A stretch of 44,624 nucleotides of DNA from an uncultured Cryomorphaceae bacterium (GTDB taxonomy: Bacteria > Bacteroidota > Bacteroidia > Flavobacteriales_G > Salibacteraceae), in the NCBI GenBank assembly GCA_913056155.1, contig CAJXMT010000003.1, forward strand, positions 1 to 44,624, written 5' to 3'. Numbering within the stretch: the first letter of the stretch is position 1; each line of letters begins with the position of its first letter. The notes under the pieces are model-generated. The model ran no database searches. It worked only from the letters and a program-made list of their open reading frames with translations, and had not been told where the DNA came from. This document shows positions 18,927-28,450 of the stretch, one piece after another. Position numbers and translations under genes: made by a program.

Positions 18927-19493
18927 TTAGTTATGAATAAACCGTTTTACTGCATTTTCGGTTTCTGCTACGGCTTTTTGTAAATCGTCATTTACGATGA
19001 TTATGTCAAATTTTGCAGCACTATTCAACTCTTGTTGAGCTTTTTGAATACGCTGTTTAATTTTATCATCCGATTCTGTTTTGCGTTTGCGCAATCGCTC
19101 CTCCAGCGCACTAACCGATGGGGGCTGAATAAAAACCGCCAGTGCATTTTTACCGTATTTTTTCTTGAGGTTGATCCCCCCCGCCACATCAATGTCAAAA
19201 ATAATGTGGTTGCCTTTGCTCCAAATGCGTTCCAACTCAGTTTTAAGAGTTCCGTAAAACTGATTTTCATAAACCTCTTCCCATTCGGCAAACTCGTTGT
19301 TTCCAATGCCTTTTTTGAAACGGTCTGTAGTTAAAAAGTAGTAATCTTCACCGTGAATTTCAGTTACTCTTTTTTCACGGCTCGTAGCTGAAATGGAAAA
19401 TTCAATATTGGAAATACGATCTAACAGTTCGTGTACTATGGTCGTTTTTCCCGCACCGCTGGGAGCTGAAAGAATTATTAGTTTGTTTTGCAT
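18927..19493 (-). CDS. gmk: Guanylate kinase
   Basis: IILSAPSGAGKTTIVHEL; SATSREKRVTEIHGEDYYFLT. Confidence 0.97.
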   Translation of the reverse strand: MQNKLIILSAPSGAGKTTIVHELLDRISNIEFSISATSREKRVTEIHGEDYYFLTTDRFKKGIGNNEFAEWEEVYENQFYGTLKTELERIWSKGNHIIFDIDVAGGINLKKKYGKNALAVFIQPPSVSALEERLRKRKTESDDKIKQRIQKAQQELNSAAKFDIIIVNDDLQKAVAETENAVKRFIHN

Positions 19494-20365
19494 TACAATA
19501 CATTTAGCATTTGCTCTTTCATTTTTTCGAGCTCATCTTTCATTTGAACAACTGCGCGTTGAATTTGTGCATAATTGGCTTTAGAACCCATCGTATTTAT
19601 TTCCCGGCCTATTTCCTGTAAAATAAACCCCAGCTTTTTCCCTTGCGATTTTGAACCGTTCATGGTTTCATCAAAATATTCACAATGCGCCTTTAACCTT
19701 ACTTTTTCCTCGGTTATATCCAGTTTTTCAAGGTAGTAAATCAATTCTTGCTCATAGCGATTTTCATCAGATTCTATGTGATCACTCAAGTCTTTTAAGG
19801 CTTTGGCCAATTTTGCTTTTACGGTATCAATGCGCGGTTGCTCATGCTCTTCAACTACTTTGAGTTTTTCTAAAATAGCGGTTATGCGTTGCTTGAAGTC
19901 GGCATGTAATTTTTCACCTTCTTTTTTTCTGAAGGTATTAAGTTGATCCAGCGCTTCAGCGGTTAATTGTTTTAAAAACTCTTTTTCACCTTCTTCAATG
20001 TCAGGCTTATCAGATTGTAAAACTTCAGGTAGCTTGAGCAGGTGAGATAACATATCGCTCGTTTCTAATCCCAACCGGTCGCTCAATTGCACAATTTGAT
20101 TGTGATACACTTCAGCGGCTTTTTGATTGATGGTTTGAACATGATCGGAACCGGTGCTTTCAACATTGAGGTTATACTCAACTTTACCGCGCTGCAGTTG
20201 TTTGTGAATTTGTGACCGAAACGGTAACTCCAGTTCTTTGTAACCGGAGGGCATCCTTACAAAAATATCTGATTGTTTGCTGTTGAGCGATTTAATTTCA
20301 ACGGTGAAATTTTTTTCACCGTAAGTTCCGGCAGCTTTGCCATAACCGGTCATTGATGTAATCAT
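19493..20365 (-). CDS. YicC family protein
   Basis: MITSMTGYGKA start; C-terminal KLGFILQEIGREINTMGSKANYAQIQRAVVQMKDELEKMKEQMLNVL. Confidence 0.95.
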   Translation of the reverse strand: MITSMTGYGKAAGTYGEKNFTVEIKSLNSKQSDIFVRMPSGYKELELPFRSQIHKQLQRGKVEYNLNVESTGSDHVQTINQKAAEVYHNQIVQLSDRLGLETSDMLSHLLKLPEVLQSDKPDIEEGEKEFLKQLTAEALDQLNTFRKKEGEKLHADFKQRITAILEKLKVVEEHEQPRIDTVKAKLAKALKDLSDHIESDENRYEQELIYYLEKLDITEEKVRLKAHCEYFDETMNGSKSQGKKLGFILQEIGREINTMGSKANYAQIQRAVVQMKDELEKMKEQMLNVL

Positions 20366-20413
20366 ACTAATTTATTTAACGCGGCAAAGGTACATAATTA
20401 TGAAAGGTTCGTT

Positions 20414-21058
20414 TTATTGGTCGTTCAATCTCATTACCCACACACCGCGCTTTTCATCTCGATTTATTATTTTAAATCCAAACTCACGTGCTATGTATTC
20501 CATGGTTTGCGAATGATAAAAAAATACGTGGGTAAAATCCCCCGCGTAATACCATTTTTTAAAGTTGGTTTGCGCGGTGTAAGGTTGCGTCATTATGACT
20601 AAAATACCGCCTTTTACCAACAGTTTACAAAGCGTATCTAATTCTTTCCGTGGGTTTTTAAAATGCTCAAAGGTTTCTGTGGAAAAAATAAAATCGTACT
20701 GCTTTTGAGGAAGTTGAGGCTGAAAATAGAAGTCGTATGCCTCACATTTGTATCCCTTTTGCTCGAGGATTTCTGTTAAAACAGGTTTTGGTCCGCTTCC
20801 GTAATCCAGCCCTTTATCGACAGTATGTAAATAAGGTTCTGCCGGAATAACGGCTCTGAGCAAAAAATCAACATATCCCTTATTTTCAATGGTATTATTG
20901 TGCGTGAGATAACGCTCTTTTTCTTTTATACCGCTCTCCATTTGAGCCTCTCTCACAAAAACGCCTTCACAATTTTCACATTTGAATAAACACCTGCTTA
21001 ACGAATCCTCTGTAAATTCAGCAACCCGAGCAGATAGGCAAAGCGGACAGTACATCAT
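20414..21058 (-). CDS. Class I SAM-dependent methyltransferase
   Basis: CPLCLS zinc-like N terminus, LDYGSGPKPVLTEIL, FETFEHFKNP-type region. Confidence 0.85.
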   Translation of the reverse strand: MMYCPLCLSARVAEFTEDSLSRCLFKCENCEGVFVREAQMESGIKEKERYLTHNNTIENKGYVDFLLRAVIPAEPYLHTVDKGLDYGSGPKPVLTEILEQKGYKCEAYDFYFQPQLPQKQYDFIFSTETFEHFKNPRKELDTLCKLLVKGGILVIMTQPYTAQTNFKKWYYAGDFTHVFFYHSQTMEYIAREFGFKIINRDEKRGVWVMRLNDQ

Positions 21059-21477
21059 ATTTTATTTACTCTGCGTTCATGCCTTCCCCCTTCAAATTTT
21101 TCTTTTAAAAAGGCTTTCAAACAATTTAAAGCTGTGGTTTCATCTATAAAGCGTGCCGGTAAAGCCAATACATTGGCATTGTTATGTTGAACGGCTAATT
21201 CTGCTAATTCAGGCAACCAACAAAGTGCACTTCTTATATGATCGTGTTTATTTACAGCCATATTTATACCGTTCCCGCTACCGCAAATAACAATACCTCT
21301 ATTTGCATCACCTGTTTTCATGGTCTTTGCCACTGCATGAGCATAATCGGGATAATCACAACTTTCTTCACTGTAAGTACCGCAATCTATAACAGTATAA
21401 CCTTCTTTTTCGAGGTATGCAACCAGTTTGTTTTTTAACTTTAAACCCGCATGATCGTTCCCTAATGCAATATTCAT
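21055..21477 (-). CDS. rpiB: Ribose-5-phosphate isomerase B
   Basis: ALGNDHAGLKLK, YPDYAHAVA, GIVICGSGNGINMAVNK. Confidence 0.95.
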   Translation of the reverse strand: MNIALGNDHAGLKLKNKLVAYLEKEGYTVIDCGTYSEESCDYPDYAHAVAKTMKTGDANRGIVICGSGNGINMAVNKHDHIRSALCWLPELAELAVQHNNANVLALPARFIDETTALNCLKAFLKEKFEGGRHERRVNKI

Positions 21478-21906
21478 AATATAAAGTATTCGTTAAATGT
21501 ATGTTATGAGGTTATGAACAACACTACTCATCTTTTTATTTGTAACACGTTAATAACCTCTGACAAGTTCTACTTGCAATTGTAAAAATAAAATTCAATG
21601 CGTCTTGTTTGTGAGATCACCAAATAAGTTAGCGCAAATTTAAGCGTAATTTATCGACAAGTAACCAACGGCTTTGCGCAAAGAATTTTTATTTTTATGC
21701 TCATGAATAACCTATACTAACAACATGTTGAAAACCCTCGTTACTATTATTCTTGAACCTTTTAAAAACTGATAAGTTGTTTACTTTCGTGGATATTTTT
21801 TGATAACCCGTAAAAGCAAGAAAAAAATAATATTTTTATCAACCTTATCCACACCCTAATAATAGTAATAGATATTTTATAAAATAAAGAATACTATAAT
21901 AAAGAG
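21478..21906. other. Candidate chromosomal replication origin (oriC)
   Basis: TTATCCACA (21845-21853), TTATCGACA (21651-21659, 1 mismatch), 2-mismatch boxes at 21512, 21726, 21788 and 21836; CCC then TAATAATAGTAATAG (21857-21871) and an AT-rich stretch. Confidence 0.6.
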
Positions 21907-23457
21907 ATGTTTAAAACAATAATCAAAACCTTAGGTCTTTTCTTGTGCTTTCCCGTTTTAGTTTTGTCTCAAGATGAAAGCACAATTGATCCCAATGGTT
22001 ACAACATATTTTACTACGAGAACGGACAAGTTTCGGCGGAAGGTTATTTCAAAAACGGAAAACCCACCGGATTGTGGAAAACGTATTACGAAACCGGTCA
22101 ATTAAAATCTGAGGGAAAGCGGGTCAAAGATAAGCCTGACAGCACTTGGCTTTTTTACCGTGAAGACGGTGCGCTTATTGAAAAAATAAATTATGAAGAC
22201 GGTAATCGCAGCGGTTTTACTTTTCAGTATAACGAAGAGGGTTTATTAAAATCCAAAGTTCATTATGAAAATGATGTAAAGACGGGTAAGGGGTTTCTTT
22301 ATTATCCCGAGTTACAAACCATTCAAGAAGAGCGCTTTTTTGTTGAAGGTAAGCCTGAAAGTACTGCCTATGAGTACAATAAAAAAGAAGAAATTGTATC
22401 GATACTCACCTACGAAAAAGGTTTTTTGAAAGATAGAATGGATATAAACCGCCGTGATCCTAAGGGCAAAAAAGTAGGATTGTGGATTACGTATTACAAT
22501 GATGTAGAACCGGATGAAGGAATTGAAAAAGCTAAGCAATTGGAAGGGCGTTATCGCAACGGACTCAAAAACGGTTATTTTAGGGAATATGATCGCAACG
22601 GGGAATTGCTCAGTACATTGAAATATATAGACGGTAAAGTTGTTGAAAATGCCGAAGAGCTCATGGCCGTTGAAAAAAAGAGAACGTTTCATCCCAATGC
22701 GCAAATTGAGTGGGAAAAGAACTACTTAAACGGTAAAGAGCACGGCATTTGGAAAAAATACGACGACTCCGGGCATATCGTAGATGGAGCTATTTATAAC
22801 AAAGGTGTTTTATTGGGCAAAGGAGTAGTCGATCATCAAGGTTTAAAACAAGGAACCTGGTTAGAATACTTTGAAACGGGTGAATTAAGAGCTAAAGGAG
22901 AATATAAAGACGGTGCGCGTTACGGAGAATGGAAATTCTTTTTTAAAAACGAACAAACAGAGCAAACGGGCAAGTATATAGCCGGGGGTAAACCACACGG
23001 CATGTGGCGGTGGTATTATGAAGACGGGAGTTTGCTGCGGAAAGAAGAGTTTAGAAACGGTCGTGAAGATGGTGAAATAGTGGAATATGACCGTGAAGGT
23101 AATATTCTGCTGAAAGGTTATTATGTTTCGGGGTTGCGTGACGGCGATTGGATGATTATAAGCGGGGATTATAAAATGGAAGGTAAATACATTGATGGTT
23201 ATCGCTTCGGAACCTGGGAACACCGGTACTTAAAAGAAAATGAATTGGCCTTTAAAGGTGATTTCATTGACGGCCTGCCGGATGGAAAGCACCGGTATTA
23301 CCATCCCAACGGAAACAGAAAGCTCATTGGAAATTATGAGGCAGGCAGCAAACAAGGTGACTGGCGACGTTATAATGAACAAGGCGTGTTGTTATTGACC
23401 ATCGATTATGATCAAAATAAAGACGACCGAATAAACGGGAAAAAAGTGAAACCTTAA
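21907..23457 (+). CDS. YwqK/MORN-like repeat protein, exported
   Basis: Repeated YYENGQ.xAEGYFKNGKPTGLWKTYYETGQL-type units; signal peptide. Confidence 0.85.
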   Translation: MFKTIIKTLGLFLCFPVLVLSQDESTIDPNGYNIFYYENGQVSAEGYFKNGKPTGLWKTYYETGQLKSEGKRVKDKPDSTWLFYREDGALIEKINYEDGNRSGFTFQYNEEGLLKSKVHYENDVKTGKGFLYYPELQTIQEERFFVEGKPESTAYEYNKKEEIVSILTYEKGFLKDRMDINRRDPKGKKVGLWITYYNDVEPDEGIEKAKQLEGRYRNGLKNGYFREYDRNGELLSTLKYIDGKVVENAEELMAVEKKRTFHPNAQIEWEKNYLNGKEHGIWKKYDDSGHIVDGAIYNKGVLLGKGVVDHQGLKQGTWLEYFETGELRAKGEYKDGARYGEWKFFFKNEQTEQTGKYIAGGKPHGMWRWYYEDGSLLRKEEFRNGREDGEIVEYDREGNILLKGYYVSGLRDGDWMIISGDYKMEGKYIDGYRFGTWEHRYLKENELAFKGDFIDGLPDGKHRYYHPNGNRKLIGNYEAGSKQGDWRRYNEQGVLLLTIDYDQNKDDRINGKKVKP

Positions 23458-23487
23458 TTTTTTTGGTCTAAACCTCAATGATGAAAG

Positions 23488-23522
23488 AAAAAAAGGCAAT
23501 CTGTAAAAGATTGCCTTTTTTT
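23488..23522. terminator. Bidirectional intrinsic terminator between convergent genes
   Basis: AAAAAAAGGCAATC-tgtaaaa-GATTGCCTTTTTTT. Confidence 0.85.
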
Positions 23523-23531
23523 AATTGCCTT

Positions 23532-24011
23532 TTAGTGGTTTGATTTGACAAACCAAGGAATAATAACCAAAGCAAAAGCAGTGGCTATAATATGCATGGG
23601 AATGGTAAAGGCCGCAAAAGCTTCACTCATGTACTCCTCGGGTAAATAACCTTCCAATGTTTGTGGAAAGAGAGGAAAATACAAACTGCCCAATAAAACT
23701 AAAATGCCGAGCGAGACATAAATTTTAGTTCCGCGGGCTATTCCTTTTGAACACATAAAGTAATAAGCAAATGCCGCTAAAAATACGGGAGCAAAAGATA
23801 AAATAGTTACCGTAATGGAATCAATTACAGGTATGTTATCTTCCCCATAGGTAGTGATGTAGGGAAAAGCCATAATCCATATATTATTCAAAATCCCTGC
23901 ACCCAGCCCGCCTATTACACCCGATAGTGAAAAACTCCACAATGAAAGTTCTTCTTCTGTTTCGGTATTTACCGAATCTTCTGCTTGTGAATTTACAGTT
24001 TCTGTTTTCAT
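23532..24011 (-). CDS. Hypothetical four-TM membrane protein
   Basis: Repeated hydrophobic segments. Confidence 0.6.
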   Translation of the reverse strand: MKTETVNSQAEDSVNTETEEELSLWSFSLSGVIGGLGAGILNNIWIMAFPYITTYGEDNIPVIDSITVTILSFAPVFLAAFAYYFMCSKGIARGTKIYVSLGILVLLGSLYFPLFPQTLEGYLPEEYMSEAFAAFTIPMHIIATAFALVIIPWFVKSNH

Positions 24012-24164
24012 AATTCCGCTTTTTTAGAGGTTTTCCCGTTTAGGAATAACTTGTTTTTGCGCAAATTACAAAAAATAATGAATTGAGTACAGAAAAAACG
24101 ATATTATTTTTTGGAAATAACAGAATAGTAATATATACATCTCATTATTTTACCATTGATTTCC

Positions 24165-25217
24165 TCAGGATTCTTCTCTAAAATATACCTTGTAAAAGCT
24201 CATTTGCTTTTTTTCGTCAAATCCCTTTTCCAAATAATGATTCACTTGGTTTTCATTATTAAAATTGAGTTTGATTTGAATTTGACCGTCCAATTTAATG
24301 GTGTTATTAAGCTTATTAACCGATTTTTTAGAGGTATCCTTATCAATGGTGAATTGAGGTCTTTCCGGTAACTCATTTTGTATGTCGTACTCTTTTTTAT
24401 AGTCTTTGAATTTTTCTTTGTACTCATCTGTCTGAATCACTTCCTCCACAAAATCATCCATATCGAATGATTCTTTTTGATCAAAATATTTAGCCGTTCT
24501 ATCCAACATTTCCATTCTGGCCGGTGCAGAATCGTTGTGTTCTACCATTTCATTGGCAAAGGAATTTACGGCTTCAAATGTTTTACCGGTAAAGTAACTT
24601 TCGTTAGTATCGGGTTTTACATTTAAAAATTGCTCAGGCCAGTACTTGGCGTCATAGTTATTTTGATCAGAGAGTAGTAAACGATATCCGGAATCTTTTT
24701 CGGTTTCGAATATGATGCAGCCTTTATCACTTTTATCTATATTCAAACCTTCTTCGGGTTTAATGTTGTATTGATCTGTTTGATTAATAAGTTTTAAAAA
24801 AGTATCCTTTCGCTCGAATTTAAAGATACCTATTGCATTTACCGGCTCACCTTCAATAATAATATTTTCAAAAAATGTGATGCAGCACTCACCGTTTTTA
24901 ATGGCCGGATGTTGTGATTTTTCCTGCAAGTACTCAGCAATCTTTTTAGATTGTGAAGTGAATTCATAGGGATTTTCAAATATGCTTTTCACAAAAAAAT
25001 AAACGTCGTTACGTGCCAAATCCTGTGAATGGTGATGAAACTTGTAAAAACTTTGATTGGTTTTAAACGGTTTAATTAAAAACCGATGTAGCGTTTCTTC
25101 CAATTCATCACTGAGTGGAATTGTTTTATTTGTAAGTAAAAAATTATTTTCATCTGATTGGTTTCCAACAGTATGAATAATGCAATTTTGAAGTGTTGAT
25201 TCTGTAAATACTACCAT
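24165..25217 (-). CDS. Nucleoid-associated protein, NdpA/YejK-like
   Basis: N-terminal IIHTVGNQ...L..ELEETLHRFLIKPFK and overall layout resemble the 37-kDa nucleoid-associated family. Confidence 0.7.
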   Translation of the reverse strand: MVVFTESTLQNCIIHTVGNQSDENNFLLTNKTIPLSDELEETLHRFLIKPFKTNQSFYKFHHHSQDLARNDVYFFVKSIFENPYEFTSQSKKIAEYLQEKSQHPAIKNGECCITFFENIIIEGEPVNAIGIFKFERKDTFLKLINQTDQYNIKPEEGLNIDKSDKGCIIFETEKDSGYRLLLSDQNNYDAKYWPEQFLNVKPDTNESYFTGKTFEAVNSFANEMVEHNDSAPARMEMLDRTAKYFDQKESFDMDDFVEEVIQTDEYKEKFKDYKKEYDIQNELPERPQFTIDKDTSKKSVNKLNNTIKLDGQIQIKLNFNNENQVNHYLEKGFDEKKQMSFYKVYFREES

Positions 25218-25395
25218 ATTTTTTTCTGTTTTAAACGGTTGTAAAATTAGTGTTTATATTTCAGTTGAGGCGCAAGCTGTTTTGAGATGAAGGTTTTTTA
25301 CAGAGAATTTCAGGTTCTGATCGAGAAAAAAATAGGGGGAGATATTTTTAAACAGTAAATGTCTATTTTTGCACCAACCAAAAAATCAACAGGTC

Positions 25396-25587
25396 ATGTC
25401 TAAAAATAAATTAATTGCTATAGTAGTTTTTGCAGTCACTATTTTTATTCCCTTTAATATGGGTTTTATGAGTGATCCCGGACCTAATCTAAAAACACTA
25501 TTTACTTTTATCTTTACGTTGGTAGGTATGGGTGTTGGCGGTTATTATTTCTCAAAAAAAGATAGTACAGACCGGGCAGATGCTTAG
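25396..25587 (+). CDS. Small membrane protein
   Basis: Short ORF with two hydrophobic helices; start at MSKNKLIAI preferred. Confidence 0.55.
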   Translation: MSKNKLIAIVVFAVTIFIPFNMGFMSDPGPNLKTLFTFIFTLVGMGVGGYYFSKKDSTDRADA

Positions 25588-25693
25588 GGTGTTGCTTTGA
25601 AAATAACACACTAAAGATAAGAGAGGTAGAATAGTTTATTGTGGGGCACAAATAATGATTATAAAACCGGGAAAATTTATCGAGAATTAATTC

Positions 25694-26293
25694 TTAGTTA
25701 TTTTGAAGTAAGCTGCATAATTCTTTTTGTAGTCCCAAACCCTCATCTTTATTGTAGAGCAGTTGCAATGATTTAGTGATGTCGTCAAAAGGCATTTTGT
25801 CCTTTTTCATACGTAAATAGGATTTTTGTATGTGTTGAGGTCGAGGCCCCCAAGTAAAAAGCTCATTATGTTCATCATCAAATGCAATAAGCTTGGGAAT
25901 AGACTTACCCCCGTTTGTTAAATAGTGATCAATCACGTTATTATTGTCTCTGTAAATTATTTTTAAAGAAATATTATTGTTTAAGTTACTCATATTATGA
26001 AGATAAGGCAATGTGTGCGCAGCGTCGCCACACCAACCTTCAGTGATGACCAGCCATGTTTGTTTGTGTTGAACATTTTGTAAAAAAGCTTTGGTTTTAG
26101 CAGTGAGTTGCGCTTTTTTATTTAGTCGTTTCATGCGTTTAAAGCCCAATAAATAATATTTTAAATAGAGTTCTTCTTTTTGATTTTGAGGTGTTTGAGA
26201 TTGCTCTACTCGCTCTTGAAGCGATTGAAAATATTGAGAATAGGATATAGCTGTATCGAGAACTTGACGAGAAACATCAATTTTTTTAGGCAT
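25694..26293 (-). CDS. Thioredoxin-family protein
   Basis: WLVITEGWCGDAAHTLPYLHNMS; listed ORF extends into the tRNA, so start at MPKKIDV (26293). Confidence 0.8.
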   Translation of the reverse strand: MPKKIDVSRQVLDTAISYSQYFQSLQERVEQSQTPQNQKEELYLKYYLLGFKRMKRLNKKAQLTAKTKAFLQNVQHKQTWLVITEGWCGDAAHTLPYLHNMSNLNNNISLKIIYRDNNNVIDHYLTNGGKSIPKLIAFDDEHNELFTWGPRPQHIQKSYLRMKKDKMPFDDITKSLQLLYNKDEGLGLQKELCSLLQNN

Positions 26294-26350
26294 AAAAGAA
26301 AAGATTAAAAAACCCCGATTTACATGGCGTAAAACGGGGTGTAGATTTGA

Positions 26351-26420
26351 GGTCGCGAGCAGATTCGAACTGCTGTACAAGGTTTTGCAGACCTCTGCCT
26401 AACCACTCGGCCACGCGACC
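26351..26420 (-). tRNA. tRNA-Cys (anticodon GCA)
   Basis: Minus strand GGTCGCGTGGCCGAGTGGTTAGGCAGAGGTCTGCAAAACC...CAGTTCGAATCTG. Confidence 0.9.
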
Positions 26421-26456
26421 TTTTCAAAAGAAATGCAAATGTACAAAATATTACAG

Positions 26457-26807
26457 TTAGCCCACCACTTTTACTGTAACTTGTTGCACATCCAATTCAA
26501 TTGGAGCCCTTTCTTTCGTTACGCTTACTTCTATTTGTTGAGTGGACGGATATGATGAACGCAGTGCATCTAATATACGGTATGCCACGGTTTCGATTAA
26601 ATCTGCTCTTATTTTCATTTCAGCCACCACAATACGACTTACGGTAACATAGTCCACGGCTAATTTTAAATTATCTTCTTCTGCCGCTTTAAGGAAATTT
26701 CCCGTGATTTTAACCGTAGTGCTGAAGTATCCGCCGGTTTTACGTTCAGCCGGTATACAACCGTGATAAGCAAAGCATCTAATTCCTTCAATCGTAATTT
26801 CGTCCAT
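26457..26807 (-). CDS. folB: Dihydroneopterin aldolase
   Basis: IEGIRCFAYHGCIPAERKTGGYF; LAVDYVTVSRIV. Confidence 0.9.
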   Translation of the reverse strand: MDEITIEGIRCFAYHGCIPAERKTGGYFSTTVKITGNFLKAAEEDNLKLAVDYVTVSRIVVAEMKIRADLIETVAYRILDALRSSYPSTQQIEVSVTKERAPIELDVQQVTVKVVG

Positions 26808-28330
26808 TACGGTAATTCTTTTAAAGCCTTATTGATACGTGACTCCACTTCTTTTTGTCCTAAAATAGCACATATATCAAATAGTGAAGGACCCATACCG
26901 CTGCCCGTAATGGCCACCCGTAATACAGGACCTGCTTTACCAAAACTAAGCTCATTTTGTGCTAAATATGTTTCAAAAGCTTCCTTAAGAGATTGAGCGG
27001 TATAATCGGTTCGTGAGAAAGCGGCTTTTAAATCTTCAACAATATGCGGAGCATTTTCTTTCCACTTTTTATTTATTGTTTTTTCATCGTATTCGTTAGG
27101 TGCTTTGAAAAAATACAAACCGTTTTGAACCATTTCGGTTAAAAAAGAAGCCCGTTCTTTGAGTAAGCCGCAAATGGAAGGAAGTTGAGCAGTATTAAAT
27201 TCAATTTCTTGTTCTTTTAAAACAGGAACAAGCAGTTCAGCCAACTTTTTATTTTCGGTATTCTTAAGGTATTGTTCATTAAACCAAACTGTTTTTTTAG
27301 CGTCAAATTTAGCACCGGCTTTGCCTACGCGCTCTAGCGAAAATGCATCAATAAGATCTTGCAACGGATATATTTCTTGGTCAGAACCGGGATTCCAACC
27401 TAAAAACGCCAGCATGTTAGTGAAAGCTTCAGGGAAATAGCCTTGTTCGCGATATCCCGAAGCTGTTTCGCCGGTTTCGGGATTTTTCCAATTGATAGGG
27501 AATACGGGAAAACCCAATCGATCTCCGTCACGCTTGCTCAACTTGCCGTTACCATCGGGTTTTAAAATTAAAGGCAAATGGGCAAATTCAGGCATAGCGT
27601 CTTCCCAACCCAAAAACCGATATAATAAAACGTGCAAAGGTGCTGAAGGTAACCACTCTTCGCCGCGTATTACATGACTTATCTTCATGTTATAATCATC
27701 TATCACATTGGCCATGTGATAAGTGGGCATACCGTCTGATTTAAATATAACCTTGTCATCTAAATTTGAAGTATTCACAACAATCCAACCTCTAATGGTA
27801 TCGTGAAATCGTACTTCTTCATTTCGCGGAATTTTAATTCGCACAGCATAAGGCTCATTGGCGTCCAGTTTTGCTTGCACCTCATCTTTAGAAAGTGTAA
27901 GCGAGTTTTTCATGGAATTGCGCGTAATACTGTTGTATTGCCAATTGGGCATTTTGGCTTTTTTAGCTTGTTCGCGCATTTCGGTGAGTTCTTCAGCGCT
28001 ATCAAAAGCGTAATAGGCTTTGTCCTCATCAATGAGTTGTTGCACAAATTTTCCGTACCCGGCTTTGCGATCAGATTGGCGATAAGGACCGTAATCACCC
28101 CCTTTTTCAGGTCCCTCGTCGGGCACAATACCGCTCCACTTTAAAGCTTCTTGTATATATTCTTCTGCTCCTTTGATATATCGCGTTTGATCGGTATCCT
28201 CAATACGGAGTATAAAGGTACCGCCTTGCTTTTTGGCAAAAAGATAATTGTAAAGGGCAGTTCTCACTCCTCCTATATGTAAAGGACCTGTCGGGCTGGG
28301 TGCAAAACGCACGCGTACGGGTTTACTCAT
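26807..28330 (-). CDS. gltX: Glutamate--tRNA ligase
   Basis: RFAPSPTGPLHIGGVRTALYNYLFA; KLSKRDG. Confidence 0.97.
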   Translation of the reverse strand: MSKPVRVRFAPSPTGPLHIGGVRTALYNYLFAKKQGGTFILRIEDTDQTRYIKGAEEYIQEALKWSGIVPDEGPEKGGDYGPYRQSDRKAGYGKFVQQLIDEDKAYYAFDSAEELTEMREQAKKAKMPNWQYNSITRNSMKNSLTLSKDEVQAKLDANEPYAVRIKIPRNEEVRFHDTIRGWIVVNTSNLDDKVIFKSDGMPTYHMANVIDDYNMKISHVIRGEEWLPSAPLHVLLYRFLGWEDAMPEFAHLPLILKPDGNGKLSKRDGDRLGFPVFPINWKNPETGETASGYREQGYFPEAFTNMLAFLGWNPGSDQEIYPLQDLIDAFSLERVGKAGAKFDAKKTVWFNEQYLKNTENKKLAELLVPVLKEQEIEFNTAQLPSICGLLKERASFLTEMVQNGLYFFKAPNEYDEKTINKKWKENAPHIVEDLKAAFSRTDYTAQSLKEAFETYLAQNELSFGKAGPVLRVAITGSGMGPSLFDICAILGQKEVESRINKALKELP

Positions 28331-28399
28331 TTTTATGTAACATTTAAAAGTGCAAAGATATAAAGTTGATTACAGCTGAAACAGTGACAGTACAAACAA

Positions 28400-28430
28400 T
28401 AAAAAAGCCCTCTTGTTGGAAGAGGGCTTT
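28400..28430. terminator. Intrinsic terminator upstream of gltX, downstream of nothing convergent; likely terminates the minus-strand DUF6089-side or read-through
   Basis: AAAAAAGCCCTCTTGTTGGAAGAGGGCTTT; lies just 3' of the minus gene at 28451-29395, with a T run on the minus strand. Confidence 0.75.
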
Positions 28431-28450
28431 GCTGAATAAGGTACAAAAAG

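Noticed and set aside
26294-26380. Upstream extension of the thioredoxin-family ORF
   Set aside because: Extension runs into the tRNA-Cys; the internal Met at 26293 is the better start.
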